DNA of 64,000 nt from Streptomyces sp. NBC_01283 (GCF_041435335.1 NZ_CP108430.1:6857001-6921000), one strand, 5' to 3'; counted from the stretch's first letter, positions 8,021-17,070 are shown. A program made the numbers and translations. The notes: a model not told the origin generated them from the letters alone.

Positions 8021-8061
8021 CGTACGACAGACGGATCTCCTCGTACGGCAGACGGATCTCC
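8021..8061. repeat. Two direct 20-base repeats, period 21, in a divergent promoter region
   Basis: CGTACGACAGACGGATCTCC at 8021-8040 recurs at 8042-8061 with one change, followed by a partial third copy starting at 8063. They sit 57-98 bases upstream of the DUF3574 gene and about 190 bases from the phospholipase start. Period 21 is two helical turns, so this is a candidate operator. Confidence 0.6.
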
Positions 8062-8249
8062 GCGTACGGTGAATACGTTGATCCATAACGGGCGCAGACG
8101 GTAGCGGACACGCCACGCTCCCCGCCCTCCCCGTCCCGCCCGCACGGCTGGATATCTCTCCCCTCCCGTAAGTCGCCGTCTTCCCATAGGACACTCAACT
8201 CCCATACGTTGCGCTGGACTTGACCGGAGCGGTGGAGGGGACGGCCGAC

Positions 8250-9314
8250 ATGAGGGCACGTACTGGGACAGGCCTTGCCATGGCGGTCGCCGCGGCGGGC
8301 GCACTGGCGCTCGGAACCGCGGGGCCCGCGAGCAGTACCGCCGCGGCGGCCGCCGCCGATCCGGCACCGCAGTCGTCGTACGCGTCCACCACCGGCGTGG
8401 GCGTCCACAACGCGTACGAGAAGGCGAAGTACCCGTACTTCGCCGACGCCCTGGACTCCGGCGCCGGAATGCTCGAACTCGACGTGTGGACCAACGCGTT
8501 CGGCAGCGGCTGGCGGGTCTCGCACAGCAACCCGCTCGGCAACGACAACAACTGCGAGAACGCCGCGAGTCCGGCCGAATTGCGCACCAAGCCGCGCAAC
8601 CAGAGCCTCACCGGATGCCTCGCGGACATGAAGAGCTGGCACGACGCCCACCCCGGCCACCGGCCCATCCTGCTGAAGATGGAGCTGAAGGACGGCTTTC
8701 AGGGCAGGAACGGACGCGGGCCCGCCGACCTCGACACCCTCCTGAAGAGCAAGCTCGGCGACGCGGTCTACCGCCCCGGCCAGCTCACCGGAGGCCACGC
8801 CACCCTCGACGATGCCGTACGGACCGACGGCTGGCCCCAGCGCAGCGCCCTCGCGGGCAAGTTCATCGTCGAGCTCATCCCCGGCACGGTCGAACAGGGC
8901 AACCCGGCCGACACGCTGTGGACCGACCGCGAGTACGCCACCCACCTGCGCGACCTCAAGGCGGCCGGACGCCTCGGCGATGCCGCAGCCTTCCCCGCCG
9001 TGCTCGGCGCCGAAGCGGGTGACCCGCGCGGGCGGTACACGGACGCGGCGATCCGGCCCTGGTTCGTGCTGTTCAACGGCGACGCGGCAAAGTACGCGGG
9101 CGGCACCATCGACACCAAGTGGTACGCCGACCGGCGCTATCTGGTCGTCATGTCCGACGCCCACAACGTCGCCCCGGCCATCGACTCGGTGAACCCGACC
9201 GAGGCCCAGGCCAGGGACCGCGTCGCCCTGCTCGCACGGGACAACGCCAGCATCGTGTCGTCGGACTGGTATCCGCTGCCGGGCGTCCTCGCGACGGTGC
9301 TCCCGCGCGGCTAG
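8250..9314 (+). CDS. Secreted phosphatidylinositol-specific phospholipase C-type protein
   Basis: A 354-residue protein with a signal peptide (basic RARTGTG then AMAVAAAGALALGTAG). The mature part fits the Ca2+-dependent phosphoinositide phospholipase C1-like family: an early histidine in TTGVGVHNAYEKAKYPYFAD, an acidic pair in MLELDVWTN, a second histidine in WRVSHSNPLG, and a barrel-like run ending RRYLVVMSDAHNVAP. A secreted enzyme that cleaves phosphoinositides or related phosphodiesters is likely; the substrate is not proven. ATG at 8250 is preferred because GGAGGGG lies ten bases before it and the signal peptide starts there. Convergent with the gene at 9342. Confidence 0.8.
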   Translation: MRARTGTGLAMAVAAAGALALGTAGPASSTAAAAAADPAPQSSYASTTGVGVHNAYEKAKYPYFADALDSGAGMLELDVWTNAFGSGWRVSHSNPLGNDNNCENAASPAELRTKPRNQSLTGCLADMKSWHDAHPGHRPILLKMELKDGFQGRNGRGPADLDTLLKSKLGDAVYRPGQLTGGHATLDDAVRTDGWPQRSALAGKFIVELIPGTVEQGNPADTLWTDREYATHLRDLKAAGRLGDAAAFPAVLGAEAGDPRGRYTDAAIRPWFVLFNGDAAKYAGGTIDTKWYADRRYLVVMSDAHNVAPAIDSVNPTEAQARDRVALLARDNASIVSSDWYPLPGVLATVLPRG

Positions 9315-9341
9315 ACCGACTGGGCCCGGTCGCCGCCGCGG

Positions 9342-10298
9342 CTAGCGTTCGATCCGTATCCACACCGGCGCGTGGTCCGAGCCCGGCGCGTTCCGGCGCA
9401 CCGCCGGATCCTCGTCCTGCACCGACGGCAGCGCCGTCGCCGTCGAGCCCGGCACGCCCGTGCCCGCCGCCTTGACCAGGTTCAGGAAGCCGCGGCTCAC
9501 CAGGACGTGGTCGATCAGCTCGCGGCGCCCCGCGTGGATACGGGAGTACCGCTGCTCGGGCGGGATGAGCGGGGCCACGTTCCACAGCCGCTGCGCGTCA
9601 CCCTTGTCCGGCTTGTCGAAGCCGGGGGTGCCTATCTCGGAGCCGGGCGGGCCGAGCAGGATCTGGGTCGTCGCCGCCGGGACCTCGTCGTTCAGGTCAC
9701 CGAGCACCACGACGTCGTGCTGGCGGCCGTCGCCCTTCAGGAGACGGCCGGCCACGGAACGCACCAGTGTGGCCTCGGCCGCACGCCGGTACAGCGCGTA
9801 CGCGCCGAAGCGGGCCCGCTCGCCCTCGTCCCTCGGCTGGAACCGGCCATCGCCGTACGACAGCAGCTTCGACTTGAGATGGCAGACCGCCACGTCGAAG
9901 AAGAAGGCGCGCGTCGTCACCGTCACCGCGAGCACCCCGCGGCCCGCCCGCGAAACCGGCCTGCCCGCGTCACCGGACTGCACCGGGCGCAGCGGCTCGG
10001 GGAAGCGGTCCTCGTCGGCCACGACGAACACCGGCAGGGAGCTGAGGAAGCCGACGCGGATGCCGCGCTCGTCCGCGTGCTCCGAGAGCGTGGTGTGCCA
10101 GGTGCCCTCCAGCATTCCGGCCAGATCCGCGAGGGCCTCCGGGTCGCCGACCTCCTGCACGCCGAGCACGCTCGGGTTCAGCGCGTTGATCGTCGCCGCG
10201 AGCGAGGCCAGCTTCGCCTCGTACGCGGCCTTGTCCTTGGGCCCGAACCTGCCGCCGGGCCGGTAGAGGTTCTCCAGGTTCCACGTGCCGACGAGCAT
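9342..10298 (-). CDS. Endonuclease/exonuclease/phosphatase family protein
   Basis: A 318-residue protein with the EEP fold motifs in order: an early LVGTWNLENLY (catalytic Asn), VLGVQEVGDPEAL (metal-binding Glu), FFFDVAVCHLKS (His), DVVVLGDLND (Asp and Asn), and RRELIDHVLVSRGF then a final PGSDHAPVWIRI (Asp-His). No signal peptide, so it probably acts in the cytoplasm on nucleic acid or a phosphodiester. ATG at 10298 has GGAG five bases before it. It is divergent from the amidohydrolase gene. Exact substrate unknown. Confidence 0.85.
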   Translation of the reverse strand: MLVGTWNLENLYRPGGRFGPKDKAAYEAKLASLAATINALNPSVLGVQEVGDPEALADLAGMLEGTWHTTLSEHADERGIRVGFLSSLPVFVVADEDRFPEPLRPVQSGDAGRPVSRAGRGVLAVTVTTRAFFFDVAVCHLKSKLLSYGDGRFQPRDEGERARFGAYALYRRAAEATLVRSVAGRLLKGDGRQHDVVVLGDLNDEVPAATTQILLGPPGSEIGTPGFDKPDKGDAQRLWNVAPLIPPEQRYSRIHAGRRELIDHVLVSRGFLNLVKAAGTGVPGSTATALPSVQDEDPAVRRNAPGSDHAPVWIRIER

Positions 10299-10404
10299 GG
10301 CGGGCTCCAACTGTTAGAGCGAGGTCAGCGGGTTGACGTCAGCGTGCCTGCGAAACCGGCGACGCGACAGGGCGCGGGATGCGCACTCCCCGTACCGTGA
10401 AGAG

Positions 10405-11766
10405 ATGACGCCGCCTCCCGCGCACGGCCCCGCCGACCTCGTCATCACGGGCTGCACGGCCCTCGTCCACGATGCGGAGGGCCGGGTCGGATTCCTCGAC
10501 GACGCGGCCGTCGTCGTACGGGACGGCCGTATCGAAGCCGTCACCACCACACCGGCGGTCACCGGACTCCAGGCCGTCGAACGCATCGACGCACGTGGTC
10601 AGGCAGCCCTGCCGGGTCTGATCAACTGCCATACGCACTCGCCGATGGTGGCCCTGCGCGGCATCGCGGAGGATGTGCCGGCGCACGAGTGGTTCAACGA
10701 CTGGATCTGGCCCATCGAGTCCAATCTGACCGAGCGCGTGGTCGGGCTCGGCGCGCGGCTGGCCTGCGCCGAGATGATCCGGGGCGGGGTGACGACCTTC
10801 GCCGACCACTACTTCGCGATGGACGCCGTGGCCGACGCCGTCGCCGGGAGCGGGCTGCGCGCCAACCTCGGAGCCGCCTTCTTCTCCTCGCAGGGGCCCG
10901 AGGGCCGCGCCGCCTCCCTGGAGTTCGCGCTGCGGCAGCGCGGCGCCGCCGACGGCCGCATCGCCACCTCGCTCGCCCCGCACGCCCCCTACACCGTCGA
11001 CGACGCGGACCTCGCCGCGACCGCCGAACTCGCCCGCGAACACGGCCTCTTGGTCCACCTCCACGCCGCCGAGAGCCGTGCCGAGACCGACCACAGCCTG
11101 GAGCGCCACGGCCACACCCCCATCGAGGTCCTGCACCGCACCGGGCTGCTCGACGTCGACGTCCTCATCGCGCACGGCACCGGCATCCTCGACCGTGACC
11201 TGCCCGTGCTGCGGCAGGGCACGGGCCGCATCGCCGTGGCGTCCGCGCCGCGCGGCTACCTCAAGTTCGGCTGGGACACCACGCCTGTGCGTGCCCTGCG
11301 CGAGATCGGCATCCCCGTCGGCCTGGCCACCGACGGGGCCGCGTCGAACAACAGCCTGGACGTGTGGGAGTCCATGGCGCTCACCGCACTCGTGCAGAAG
11401 TCCACGGAGCGCGACCCGGCCTGGCTGACCGCGCGCCAGGCGCTCGACCACGCCACGCTGCAGAGCGCGCGGGCCGTCGGCCTGGGCGACGAGATCGGCA
11501 GCCTCGCGCCGGGCCGCCGCGCCGACATCATCCTGGTCGCCCTCGACGGGCCGCACACCCAGCCCGTGCACGACCTCGCGGCCACGCTCGTGCACAGCGC
11601 CCGCTCTGCGGACGTCACCACGACCATCGTCGACGGCCGCATCCTGATGCGCGACCGACGGCTGCTGACCCTCGATGTGCCGGGCATCGTCGCGGAGTTG
11701 GGCGCGGAACTGCCCGCCCTGGTCAACCGCGGCCACGGGAAGCGGATCCAGAGCTACGAGGTGTGA
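10405..11766 (+). CDS. Amidohydrolase of the SAH/MTA/chlorohydrolase deaminase group
   Basis: A 453-residue metal-dependent hydrolase. Zinc ligands are seen in the INCHTHSP motif (HxH), in LLVHLHAAES, in DVLIAHGTGI and in VGLATDGAASNN (Asp). This layout is that of the ATZ/TRZ and MtaD (5-methylthioadenosine/S-adenosylhomocysteine deaminase) subfamily. The C-terminal beta sandwich carries SLAPGRRADIILVALD. The substrate is probably a purine- or triazine-like amine, but this is not determined by sequence. ATG at 10405 follows GAAGAG closely. The P450 gene follows after 50 bases in the same direction. Confidence 0.8.
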   Translation: MTPPPAHGPADLVITGCTALVHDAEGRVGFLDDAAVVVRDGRIEAVTTTPAVTGLQAVERIDARGQAALPGLINCHTHSPMVALRGIAEDVPAHEWFNDWIWPIESNLTERVVGLGARLACAEMIRGGVTTFADHYFAMDAVADAVAGSGLRANLGAAFFSSQGPEGRAASLEFALRQRGAADGRIATSLAPHAPYTVDDADLAATAELAREHGLLVHLHAAESRAETDHSLERHGHTPIEVLHRTGLLDVDVLIAHGTGILDRDLPVLRQGTGRIAVASAPRGYLKFGWDTTPVRALREIGIPVGLATDGAASNNSLDVWESMALTALVQKSTERDPAWLTARQALDHATLQSARAVGLGDEIGSLAPGRRADIILVALDGPHTQPVHDLAATLVHSARSADVTTTIVDGRILMRDRRLLTLDVPGIVAELGAELPALVNRGHGKRIQSYEV

Positions 11767-11816
11767 GGGGCGGGGCCGAGAGCGGGCGCGGGAAGGCCGC
11801 TGCCTAGGCTGGCACC

Positions 11817-13064
11817 ATGCCCCACGCCCCGCAGCCGGACCCCGCCGACATCCTCCCGGACCCCGCCGACGGCCTCATCGACGACCCGTACGCCGCCTAC
11901 GCGCGGCTGCGTGACACCGCGCCCGTGCACCGGGTCGCGGGGCCCGACGGCAGCCCGGCCTGGCTGGTCACGCGGTACGACGACGTACGCGCCGCGCTCG
12001 CCGACCCGCGGCTCTCGCTCGACAAGAGCCATGCGCTGCCCGGCGGATACCGGGGCTTCGCCCTGCCGCCGGCCCTGGACGCGAACCTGCTCAACATGGA
12101 CCCGCCGGACCACACCCGCATCCGGCGCCTGGTCGTCAAGGCCTTCACGCCGCGCCGGGTGGAGAGCCTGCGCGCGCCGATCCGGCGCACCGCCGACGAA
12201 CTCCTGGACGCCGTCGAGCCGTTGGGCGGCGCCGATCTCGTCGCCGCGTACGCCGCCCCGCTCCCGATCTCCGTCATCTGCGACCTCCTCGGGGTGCCCG
12301 CCGGACACCGCCCGGACTTCCGGGCCTGGACCGACACGCTGATCGCACCCGACCCCGCACGGCCGCAGGCCGCCAAAGAGGCCGTCGTCGCGATGCTCGG
12401 CTTCTTCACGCGACTCCTGGCCGAGAAGCGCGAGGAGCCCGCCGACGACCTGCTCTCCGACCTGATCGCGGTACGGGACGCCGCCGTACGGGACGAGGGC
12501 GACGCGCGCCGAGGGGAGGAGGACCGGCTGAGCGAGGACGAGCTGATGTCCCTCGCCTTCCTGATCCTCTTCGGCGGATACGAGAACACCGTCCAGCTCA
12601 TCGGCAACGCGACCCTCGCACTCCTCCGCCACCCCGGCCAGCTCGCGGCCCTGCGCGCCAACCCCGCGCAAATCCCGGCAGCGGTAGAGGAGTTCATGCG
12701 CTACGACGGCCCGGCCGCGCTCGCCATCCGCCGCTTCCCCCTCGAAGACATCACCATCGGCGGCGTCACCGTCCCGGCGGGCGAGACCGTGCTGCTCTCC
12801 CCGTCGGCCGCCAACCGCGACCCGGGCCGCTACCCCGACGCCGACCGCCTCGACATCACCCGCGACACCGCGGGCCACCTCGCCCTCGGGCACGGCATCC
12901 ACCACTGCGTCGGCGCGCCCCTCGCCCGCCTGGAGACGGCCACCGCGCTCGCCGCGCTCATCGAACGCTTCCCTCGCCTCGCACTCGGCGTGCCGCCGGA
13001 GGAGCTGAAGTGGCGCCCCTCGATGCGGGCCCGCGGACTGCTCGCGCTCCCGGTGACCTTCTAG
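11817..13064 (+). CDS. Cytochrome P450 (soluble, bacterial type)
   Basis: A 415-residue P450. The I-helix motif is FGGYENT (252-258), the K-helix ExxR is EFMR (292-295), and the heme-binding loop is LGHGIHHCVGAPLAR with Cys364 as thiolate ligand. The helix-C region NMDPPDHTRIRRLV is typical of CYP105/107-like actinomycete enzymes. It needs an external ferredoxin and reductase, which are not adjacent. It is not inside a recognisable biosynthetic cluster, so the substrate is open. It may be co-transcribed with the amidohydrolase 50 bases upstream. Confidence 0.9.
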   Translation: MPHAPQPDPADILPDPADGLIDDPYAAYARLRDTAPVHRVAGPDGSPAWLVTRYDDVRAALADPRLSLDKSHALPGGYRGFALPPALDANLLNMDPPDHTRIRRLVVKAFTPRRVESLRAPIRRTADELLDAVEPLGGADLVAAYAAPLPISVICDLLGVPAGHRPDFRAWTDTLIAPDPARPQAAKEAVVAMLGFFTRLLAEKREEPADDLLSDLIAVRDAAVRDEGDARRGEEDRLSEDELMSLAFLILFGGYENTVQLIGNATLALLRHPGQLAALRANPAQIPAAVEEFMRYDGPAALAIRRFPLEDITIGGVTVPAGETVLLSPSAANRDPGRYPDADRLDITRDTAGHLALGHGIHHCVGAPLARLETATALAALIERFPRLALGVPPEELKWRPSMRARGLLALPVTF

Positions 13065-13118
13065 ATTCTTTTGAGTTTCTCCGCCGCGACCGATGAGTTC
13101 CGACGGCCGCGCAGGTCA

Positions 13119-13146
13119 CCCCTCGGAGAAGTACGGATCCGAGGGG
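13119..13146. terminator. Inverted repeat after P450 gene
   Basis: Perfect nine-base arms (CCCCTCGGA / TCCGAGGGG) with a ten-base loop between the P450 stop and the DUF899 start. It may be a terminator or, as it is only 27 bases before the next start, an operator. Confidence 0.4.
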
Positions 13147-13173
13147 CGGGTCCGCAGGAGGGACTGAGGGACC

Positions 13174-13863
13174 ATGGGACTTCCCGACATCGTCACGCGC
13201 GCGCAGTGGCTCGCCGCGCGCCAGGAACTGCTGGCCAAGGAGAAGGCGCAGACGCGGGCGCGTGACGCGCTCAACGCCGAGCGGCGGCGGCTTCCGATGG
13301 TCGAGATCGGCAAGGAGTATCTGTTCGACGGTTCCGACGGCAAGGCGACGCTGTTCGACCTCTTCGACGGAGACTCCCAACTGATCGTCTACCACTTCAT
13401 GTTCGCCCCGGAGTGGGACGCGGGCTGCCGCAGCTGCTCGGCCTTCCTCGACCAGATCGGCCACCTGGCCCATCTGCGGGCCCGCAGCACGAACTTCATC
13501 GCCGTCTCCCGCGCACCCTTCACCAAGATCCTGCCCTTCAAGGCACGGATGGGCTGGACGGTTCCGTGGTACTCCTCCCACGGAAGCGACTTCAACCACG
13601 ACTTCGACGCCACCGTGGGGGAGGGCGCCGAGTCCTTCGAGCAGCCCGGCCTCAGCTGCTTCCTGCGGGACGGCGACCGCGTCTTCCACACGTACTCGAC
13701 GTACGACCGCGGCACCGACTGGGTCGCCTCCTACTCCAGCCTCCTCGACCTCACCGCCCTCGGCCGGCAGGAGGAGTGGGAGGAGCCGAAGGGCCGGTCG
13801 ACGGGGCTCGGCGCGCCCGCGGGCAGCAGCCGGCTGAAGTACCACGACGAGTACGGGATGTGA
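13174..13863 (+). CDS. DUF899 (thioredoxin-like) family protein
   Basis: A 229-residue protein fitting DUF899: an N-terminal WLAARQELLAKEK helix, the LPMVEIGKEYLFDG entry, then YHFMFAPEWDAGCRSCSAFLD, where a Cys-Arg-Ser-Cys pair stands at the thioredoxin-fold redox position. Later blocks NFIAVSRAPFTKI, GWTVPWYSSHGSDFNHDF and SCFLRDGDRVFHTYSTY are typical of the family. Related proteins are called dithiol-disulfide oxidoreductases, but few have been tested. ATG at 13174 has a GGAGGGA sequence 14 bases before it. A strong hairpin follows the stop. Confidence 0.85.
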   Translation: MGLPDIVTRAQWLAARQELLAKEKAQTRARDALNAERRRLPMVEIGKEYLFDGSDGKATLFDLFDGDSQLIVYHFMFAPEWDAGCRSCSAFLDQIGHLAHLRARSTNFIAVSRAPFTKILPFKARMGWTVPWYSSHGSDFNHDFDATVGEGAESFEQPGLSCFLRDGDRVFHTYSTYDRGTDWVASYSSLLDLTALGRQEEWEEPKGRSTGLGAPAGSSRLKYHDEYGM

Positions 13864-13894
13864 CGGACCGACACAATCAGGTGTCAGGTCCGTC
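13862..13894 (+). terminator. Terminator hairpin of DUF899 gene
   Basis: A 13-base-pair stem with one bulged base and a loop of about six bases, beginning inside the stop codon. No U-tract. Confidence 0.65.
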
Positions 13895-13979
13895 ACGTTG
13901 CGAGTCCTTTCCGCCCTCCGGTGCGTTCTACTCGACAAGAGTCCGTGAGGACTGCCAACGGGGGAGCAGAAGGACAATC

Positions 13980-14177
13980 ATGAACAGCCGAGTGGTACTT
14001 GAACGCTTTCCGGCCGGTGGGCCGCGAGGATCGTGGCCCGCGGAGGACTTCGCGAAGGCCCGCCGCATGGAGGGCCAGCAGGCCGAGGTCGTCATGGACC
14101 TCGCCTCCGACGCCTTCCTGGTGATCGTGCGCGAGACCGAGGTGACCGACGTGGGCGACATAGCCACCGCCGCGTAG
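13980..14177 (+). CDS. 65-residue hypothetical protein
   Basis: Encodes MNSRVVLERFPAGGPRGSWP followed by AEDFAKARRMEGQQAEVVMDLASDAFLVIV. ATG at 13980 has AGAAGGAC six bases before it, a good ribosome-binding site, and codon usage matches that of the region. No membrane segment or cysteine. Its composition suggests a small alpha/beta protein. I do not recognise the family. Confidence 0.6.
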   Translation: MNSRVVLERFPAGGPRGSWPAEDFAKARRMEGQQAEVVMDLASDAFLVIVRETEVTDVGDIATAA

Positions 14178-14209
14178 TCCCGGGCCTGCCCCTCAGTGCT
14201 CGCCACCCG

Positions 14210-16039
14210 TCAGCGCTCGGTGTGCCTGTTCGACGAGGTGGCCTTCGGGATCTTCGCGGTGAACTGGTCGGCCTGCAGCGCGTAGAGCTCCGCGTACACC
14301 CCACCTGTCCGCAGGAGTTCGTCCGGTGTGCCCGACTCCACCAGACGCCCTCCGTCCAGGACATGGACAAGGTCCGCGTGGCGCACCGACGCCAGGCGGT
14401 GGGTGATGAGGATGACGGTCTGGCCCGTCCCGGCGAGGGCCCTGATCTTCTCGAAGACCTCCAGCTCGGCGCGGGCGTCGAGCGCCGCCGTCGGCTCGTC
14501 CACGATGAGGATGCTGCCGCGCCGGTACGCGGCGCGTGCGATGCCGAGCCGCTGCCACTGACCGCCCGACAGCTCGTGCCCGCCGGTGAACGCGCGGGCC
14601 AGCAGCGTGTCGAGCCCGCGCGGCAGATCGGCCACGACGTCCCCGGCGCCGGCCTCACCGACCGACACGCCGATCCGGTCGTCCGTGAGCGGCACGGACG
14701 ACCGGCCGATCGCGATGTTGACGCGCGCCGTGAACGGCCAGCGCTTGAAGTCCTGCGCCACCATCGCGATGCGTGCCGCCAGCTGATGCCGGTCCGCGGT
14801 CGCCGCGTCGACGTCGTCCCACAGGATCCGGCCGTCCTTCGGCGCGTACAGACCGGCGAGCAGCTTCACCAGCGTCGTCTTGCCGGAGCCGTTCTCGCCC
14901 ACCAGGGCGACGATCTTTCCGGTGGGCAGGGTGAGGGAGACGTCGCTGAGCGCGTCCCTGCCCGAGGTCCCCGGATAGCGGAAGGTGACCTTCTCGAACC
15001 GGATCTCCCGTGGATCCGGCGGCAGTTCGGCGCCGCCGACCGGGATCGCGCGCTGCGCGGCCTCCTCGAAGAGCCGCTCCAGGTCGCCGACGAACAGGGC
15101 GTCCTCGTGCAGGGAGTTGACCTCCAGGACGAGCGTGTCGAGATTGGACGCGCCGGTGCGGATCGCGATGACGGCGGTACCCGCGACGGACAGCGCCATC
15201 GCCCCGGCGAGCAGCAGCGCGCCGAGCGTCGCATACGTCGCCGCGGTCGCCACGCCCGTCCAGGCCGCCGCGATCAGACCCGTCCGGGCGGCGAGCCGCG
15301 CCAGGCGTGCCTGCTCCTCCTCCGCCACCTCCGACATCGACCGGAAGTGCCGCAGCAGGAAGGGGCCCACCCCGTGCACCCGGATCTCCGGGGCCGCCTG
15401 CGCCTCCGTGAGCAGGCTGCCGATGAGGCGTCCCGCGCGGGCGTGCTGCACCCAGGCGTGGAAGGAGACATAGCGGCGCCGGGCGATCGTCAGGGCGCTC
15501 CACGCGCTCGGCAGGGTCATCGTCACCAGGAGCGGAAGCAGCGCCGGGTGCAGGACGGTCAGCACGCCGGCCGCCGCGATCAGCGAGATCATCGCGTTGA
15601 CCACGCGCGTGGCGATGCCGATCATGCGCCGGGCCGACGCGGCTCCGTACTGCGCGGTGTCGAGCAGTTTGTGGAACGCGTCGTCCTCGATGGCGGAGAG
15701 CTCCACCGACGCGGCCTTCTCCAGGTACTGCTCGGTGGCGACGCGTTCGACCTTCGGTTCCAGGCGCCCTGTCGCGTACGTGGACGCGGCGCGCAGCAGC
15801 GCGGCGACGCACAGTACGGACGCCATCGTGACCAGGGCGGGCGCCGCGCCGCGCAGCCGGTCGGTGATCGGGGCGTCGGTCATCAGCCGGCCGAGGACGC
15901 TGTTGACCGCGAGGAGGCTCACCGCCTGGGCGAGTCCGCGGCCCACCTCGGCGCCGATGACGACGCGCGCGGCCCGCCGGTCGGCCTGCCGGGCGAGGCG
16001 GAAGCTGGCGGCGAGGAGTGCGGGAAGCCGCTTCAGCAT
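14210..16039 (-). CDS. ABC exporter half-transporter (fused permease and ATPase)
   Basis: With the first ATG at 16039 the protein has 609 residues: six membrane segments in the first half and an ATP-binding domain with Walker A GENGSGKTT, a Q-loop region AMVAQDFKRWPF, the signature LSGGQWQR, Walker B ILIVDEP and the switch His in ILITHRLAS. It is of the peptide/lipid exporter type; the substrate is unknown. The open frame goes on upstream for about 46 residues with plausible coding sense (IPQGTSESESLLFGGPLRYD), and an excellent AGAAGGAG lies six bases before an ACG at 16177. The true start may therefore be 16177 with an ACG codon or an ATG lost by mutation. Confidence 0.85.
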   Translation of the reverse strand: MLKRLPALLAASFRLARQADRRAARVVIGAEVGRGLAQAVSLLAVNSVLGRLMTDAPITDRLRGAAPALVTMASVLCVAALLRAASTYATGRLEPKVERVATEQYLEKAASVELSAIEDDAFHKLLDTAQYGAASARRMIGIATRVVNAMISLIAAAGVLTVLHPALLPLLVTMTLPSAWSALTIARRRYVSFHAWVQHARAGRLIGSLLTEAQAAPEIRVHGVGPFLLRHFRSMSEVAEEEQARLARLAARTGLIAAAWTGVATAATYATLGALLLAGAMALSVAGTAVIAIRTGASNLDTLVLEVNSLHEDALFVGDLERLFEEAAQRAIPVGGAELPPDPREIRFEKVTFRYPGTSGRDALSDVSLTLPTGKIVALVGENGSGKTTLVKLLAGLYAPKDGRILWDDVDAATADRHQLAARIAMVAQDFKRWPFTARVNIAIGRSSVPLTDDRIGVSVGEAGAGDVVADLPRGLDTLLARAFTGGHELSGGQWQRLGIARAAYRRGSILIVDEPTAALDARAELEVFEKIRALAGTGQTVILITHRLASVRHADLVHVLDGGRLVESGTPDELLRTGGVYAELYALQADQFTAKIPKATSSNRHTER

Positions 16040-16311
16040 GGACCGGAAGCCCAGCTGGAGGAAGGCCTCCTCGTACTGGGCCCAGCCGGTGTCGTAGCGC
16101 AGGGGCCCGCCGAAGAGCAGCGACTCGGACTCCGAAGTCCCCTGTGGAATACGGTAGTTGTTCTTTTTGTCGTTCGTGTGCTTCTCCTTCTCTGTCTGTG
16201 TGCGTCGCGTGCGGCCTTGCGACCCCGGGCAGCTGTTGCCGGTTCGCCGGGGCGGCAGTGCCATACCCCATGCAGGCAACTCCGCACCCGCGCAGGCAAG
16301 GGAGTTATTCC

Positions 16312-16645
16312 GTGACCGACACTCTCCGGACACCCCAAGTCCCTTATGAGAACGACCTGGACGGGCCCGCACTCCTGGACGCCTACCGCACGATGCGTAC
16401 GATCCGTGACTTCGAGGAGCGTCTCCACGAGGAGTTCGCGACCGGTGACATCCCCGGTTTCGTCCACCTGTACGCAGGAGAGGAGCGGCTCCATGCACAT
16501 CGCCGACCTGTCCAGGGGCATGCTCGGCGCCAACGGCATCGGCGGCGTGGCCTTCTTCGGTGACGGCGGCAGCAGGCAGGGCACCCCCATCGAATCCCTT
16601 GACCTCGCGACCGTCTGGCGCCTGCCCGCCGTCTTCGTCGCACCC
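16312..16645 (+). pseudogene. Remnant of acetoin/pyruvate dehydrogenase E1 alpha subunit
   Basis: GTG at 16312 follows AGGGAG and opens a frame reading MTDTLRTPQVPYENDLDGPA and on to FVHLYAGEE (to 16485), as in thiamine-diphosphate E1 alpha subunits. A deletion with frame change then joins GSMHIADLSRGMLGANGI, a later E1 alpha block. A second deletion inside GANGI/GGVAFFGDGGSRQGT removes about 25 residues, and the frame reaches VWRLPAVFV. So about a third of the gene is kept in two frames. It cannot make a working enzyme. Divergent from the ABC exporter. Confidence 0.75.
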
Positions 16646-17070
16646 GCCGCTACGGGCCCGATGCGGACGTCTCCTGCCTGCGGGGCTTCGCGGAGGCGGG
16701 GACGCGGCGCGAGCTCCGTCCGCACCTGAGCAAGCTGTTCGCGGACGAGGGGCTCGTGACGCGGCAGCTCGTGGACGACCTCCTGAAGTACAAGCGCCTG
16801 GACGGCGTCGGCACGGCGCTGCGCACGCTCCCGCCGATGCTGACGGTCCCGGACGCGGATCGGCGCTCGGCGTGAGTTCCCTGCTGCCGGCGGGCGTGCG
16901 GACGGTCGCCGTGTGGGGCGCGGCCGATCGGGTGATCCCGGCGGCCAATGCGGCGTCCCTGGAGGGGAGGGCCCGCCGGCCGCGTGATCGAGGGGGTGGT
17001 GGGCCACACGGCCCAGCTGGAGGCGCCGGGCGAGGTCGTCTCGGCGGTGGAGGCCACGATGGCGGGGTGA
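16646..17070 (+). pseudogene. Remnant of acetoin dehydrogenase E2-type alpha/beta hydrolase domain
   Basis: Directly after the E1 alpha piece, a new frame reads YGPDADVSCLRGFAEAGTRR, then LRPHLSKLFADEGLVTRQLV and DDLLKYKRLDGVGTAL to a stop at 16873. After it, in another frame, come LLPAGVRTVAVWGAADRVIP and, after one more shift, a tail ending in TMAG and TGA at 17070. This matches the C-terminal hydrolase-fold domain of acetoin-dehydrogenase dihydrolipoyl acyltransferases as I remember them. E1 beta and the lipoyl part of E2 are missing, so one deletion seems to have fused the two ends of an acoA-acoB-acoC operon. Confidence 0.65.

Noticed and set aside
11817..13064. P450 as a sign of a secondary-metabolite cluster
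   Set aside because: Neighbours are an amidohydrolase and a DUF899 protein; no synthase, ferredoxin or tailoring set is present.
14033..16315. Long plus-strand frame opposite the ABC exporter
   Set aside because: The minus strand holds all ABC exporter motifs; the plus frame has shadow composition (Arg/Gly/Gln-rich) and no recognisable domain.
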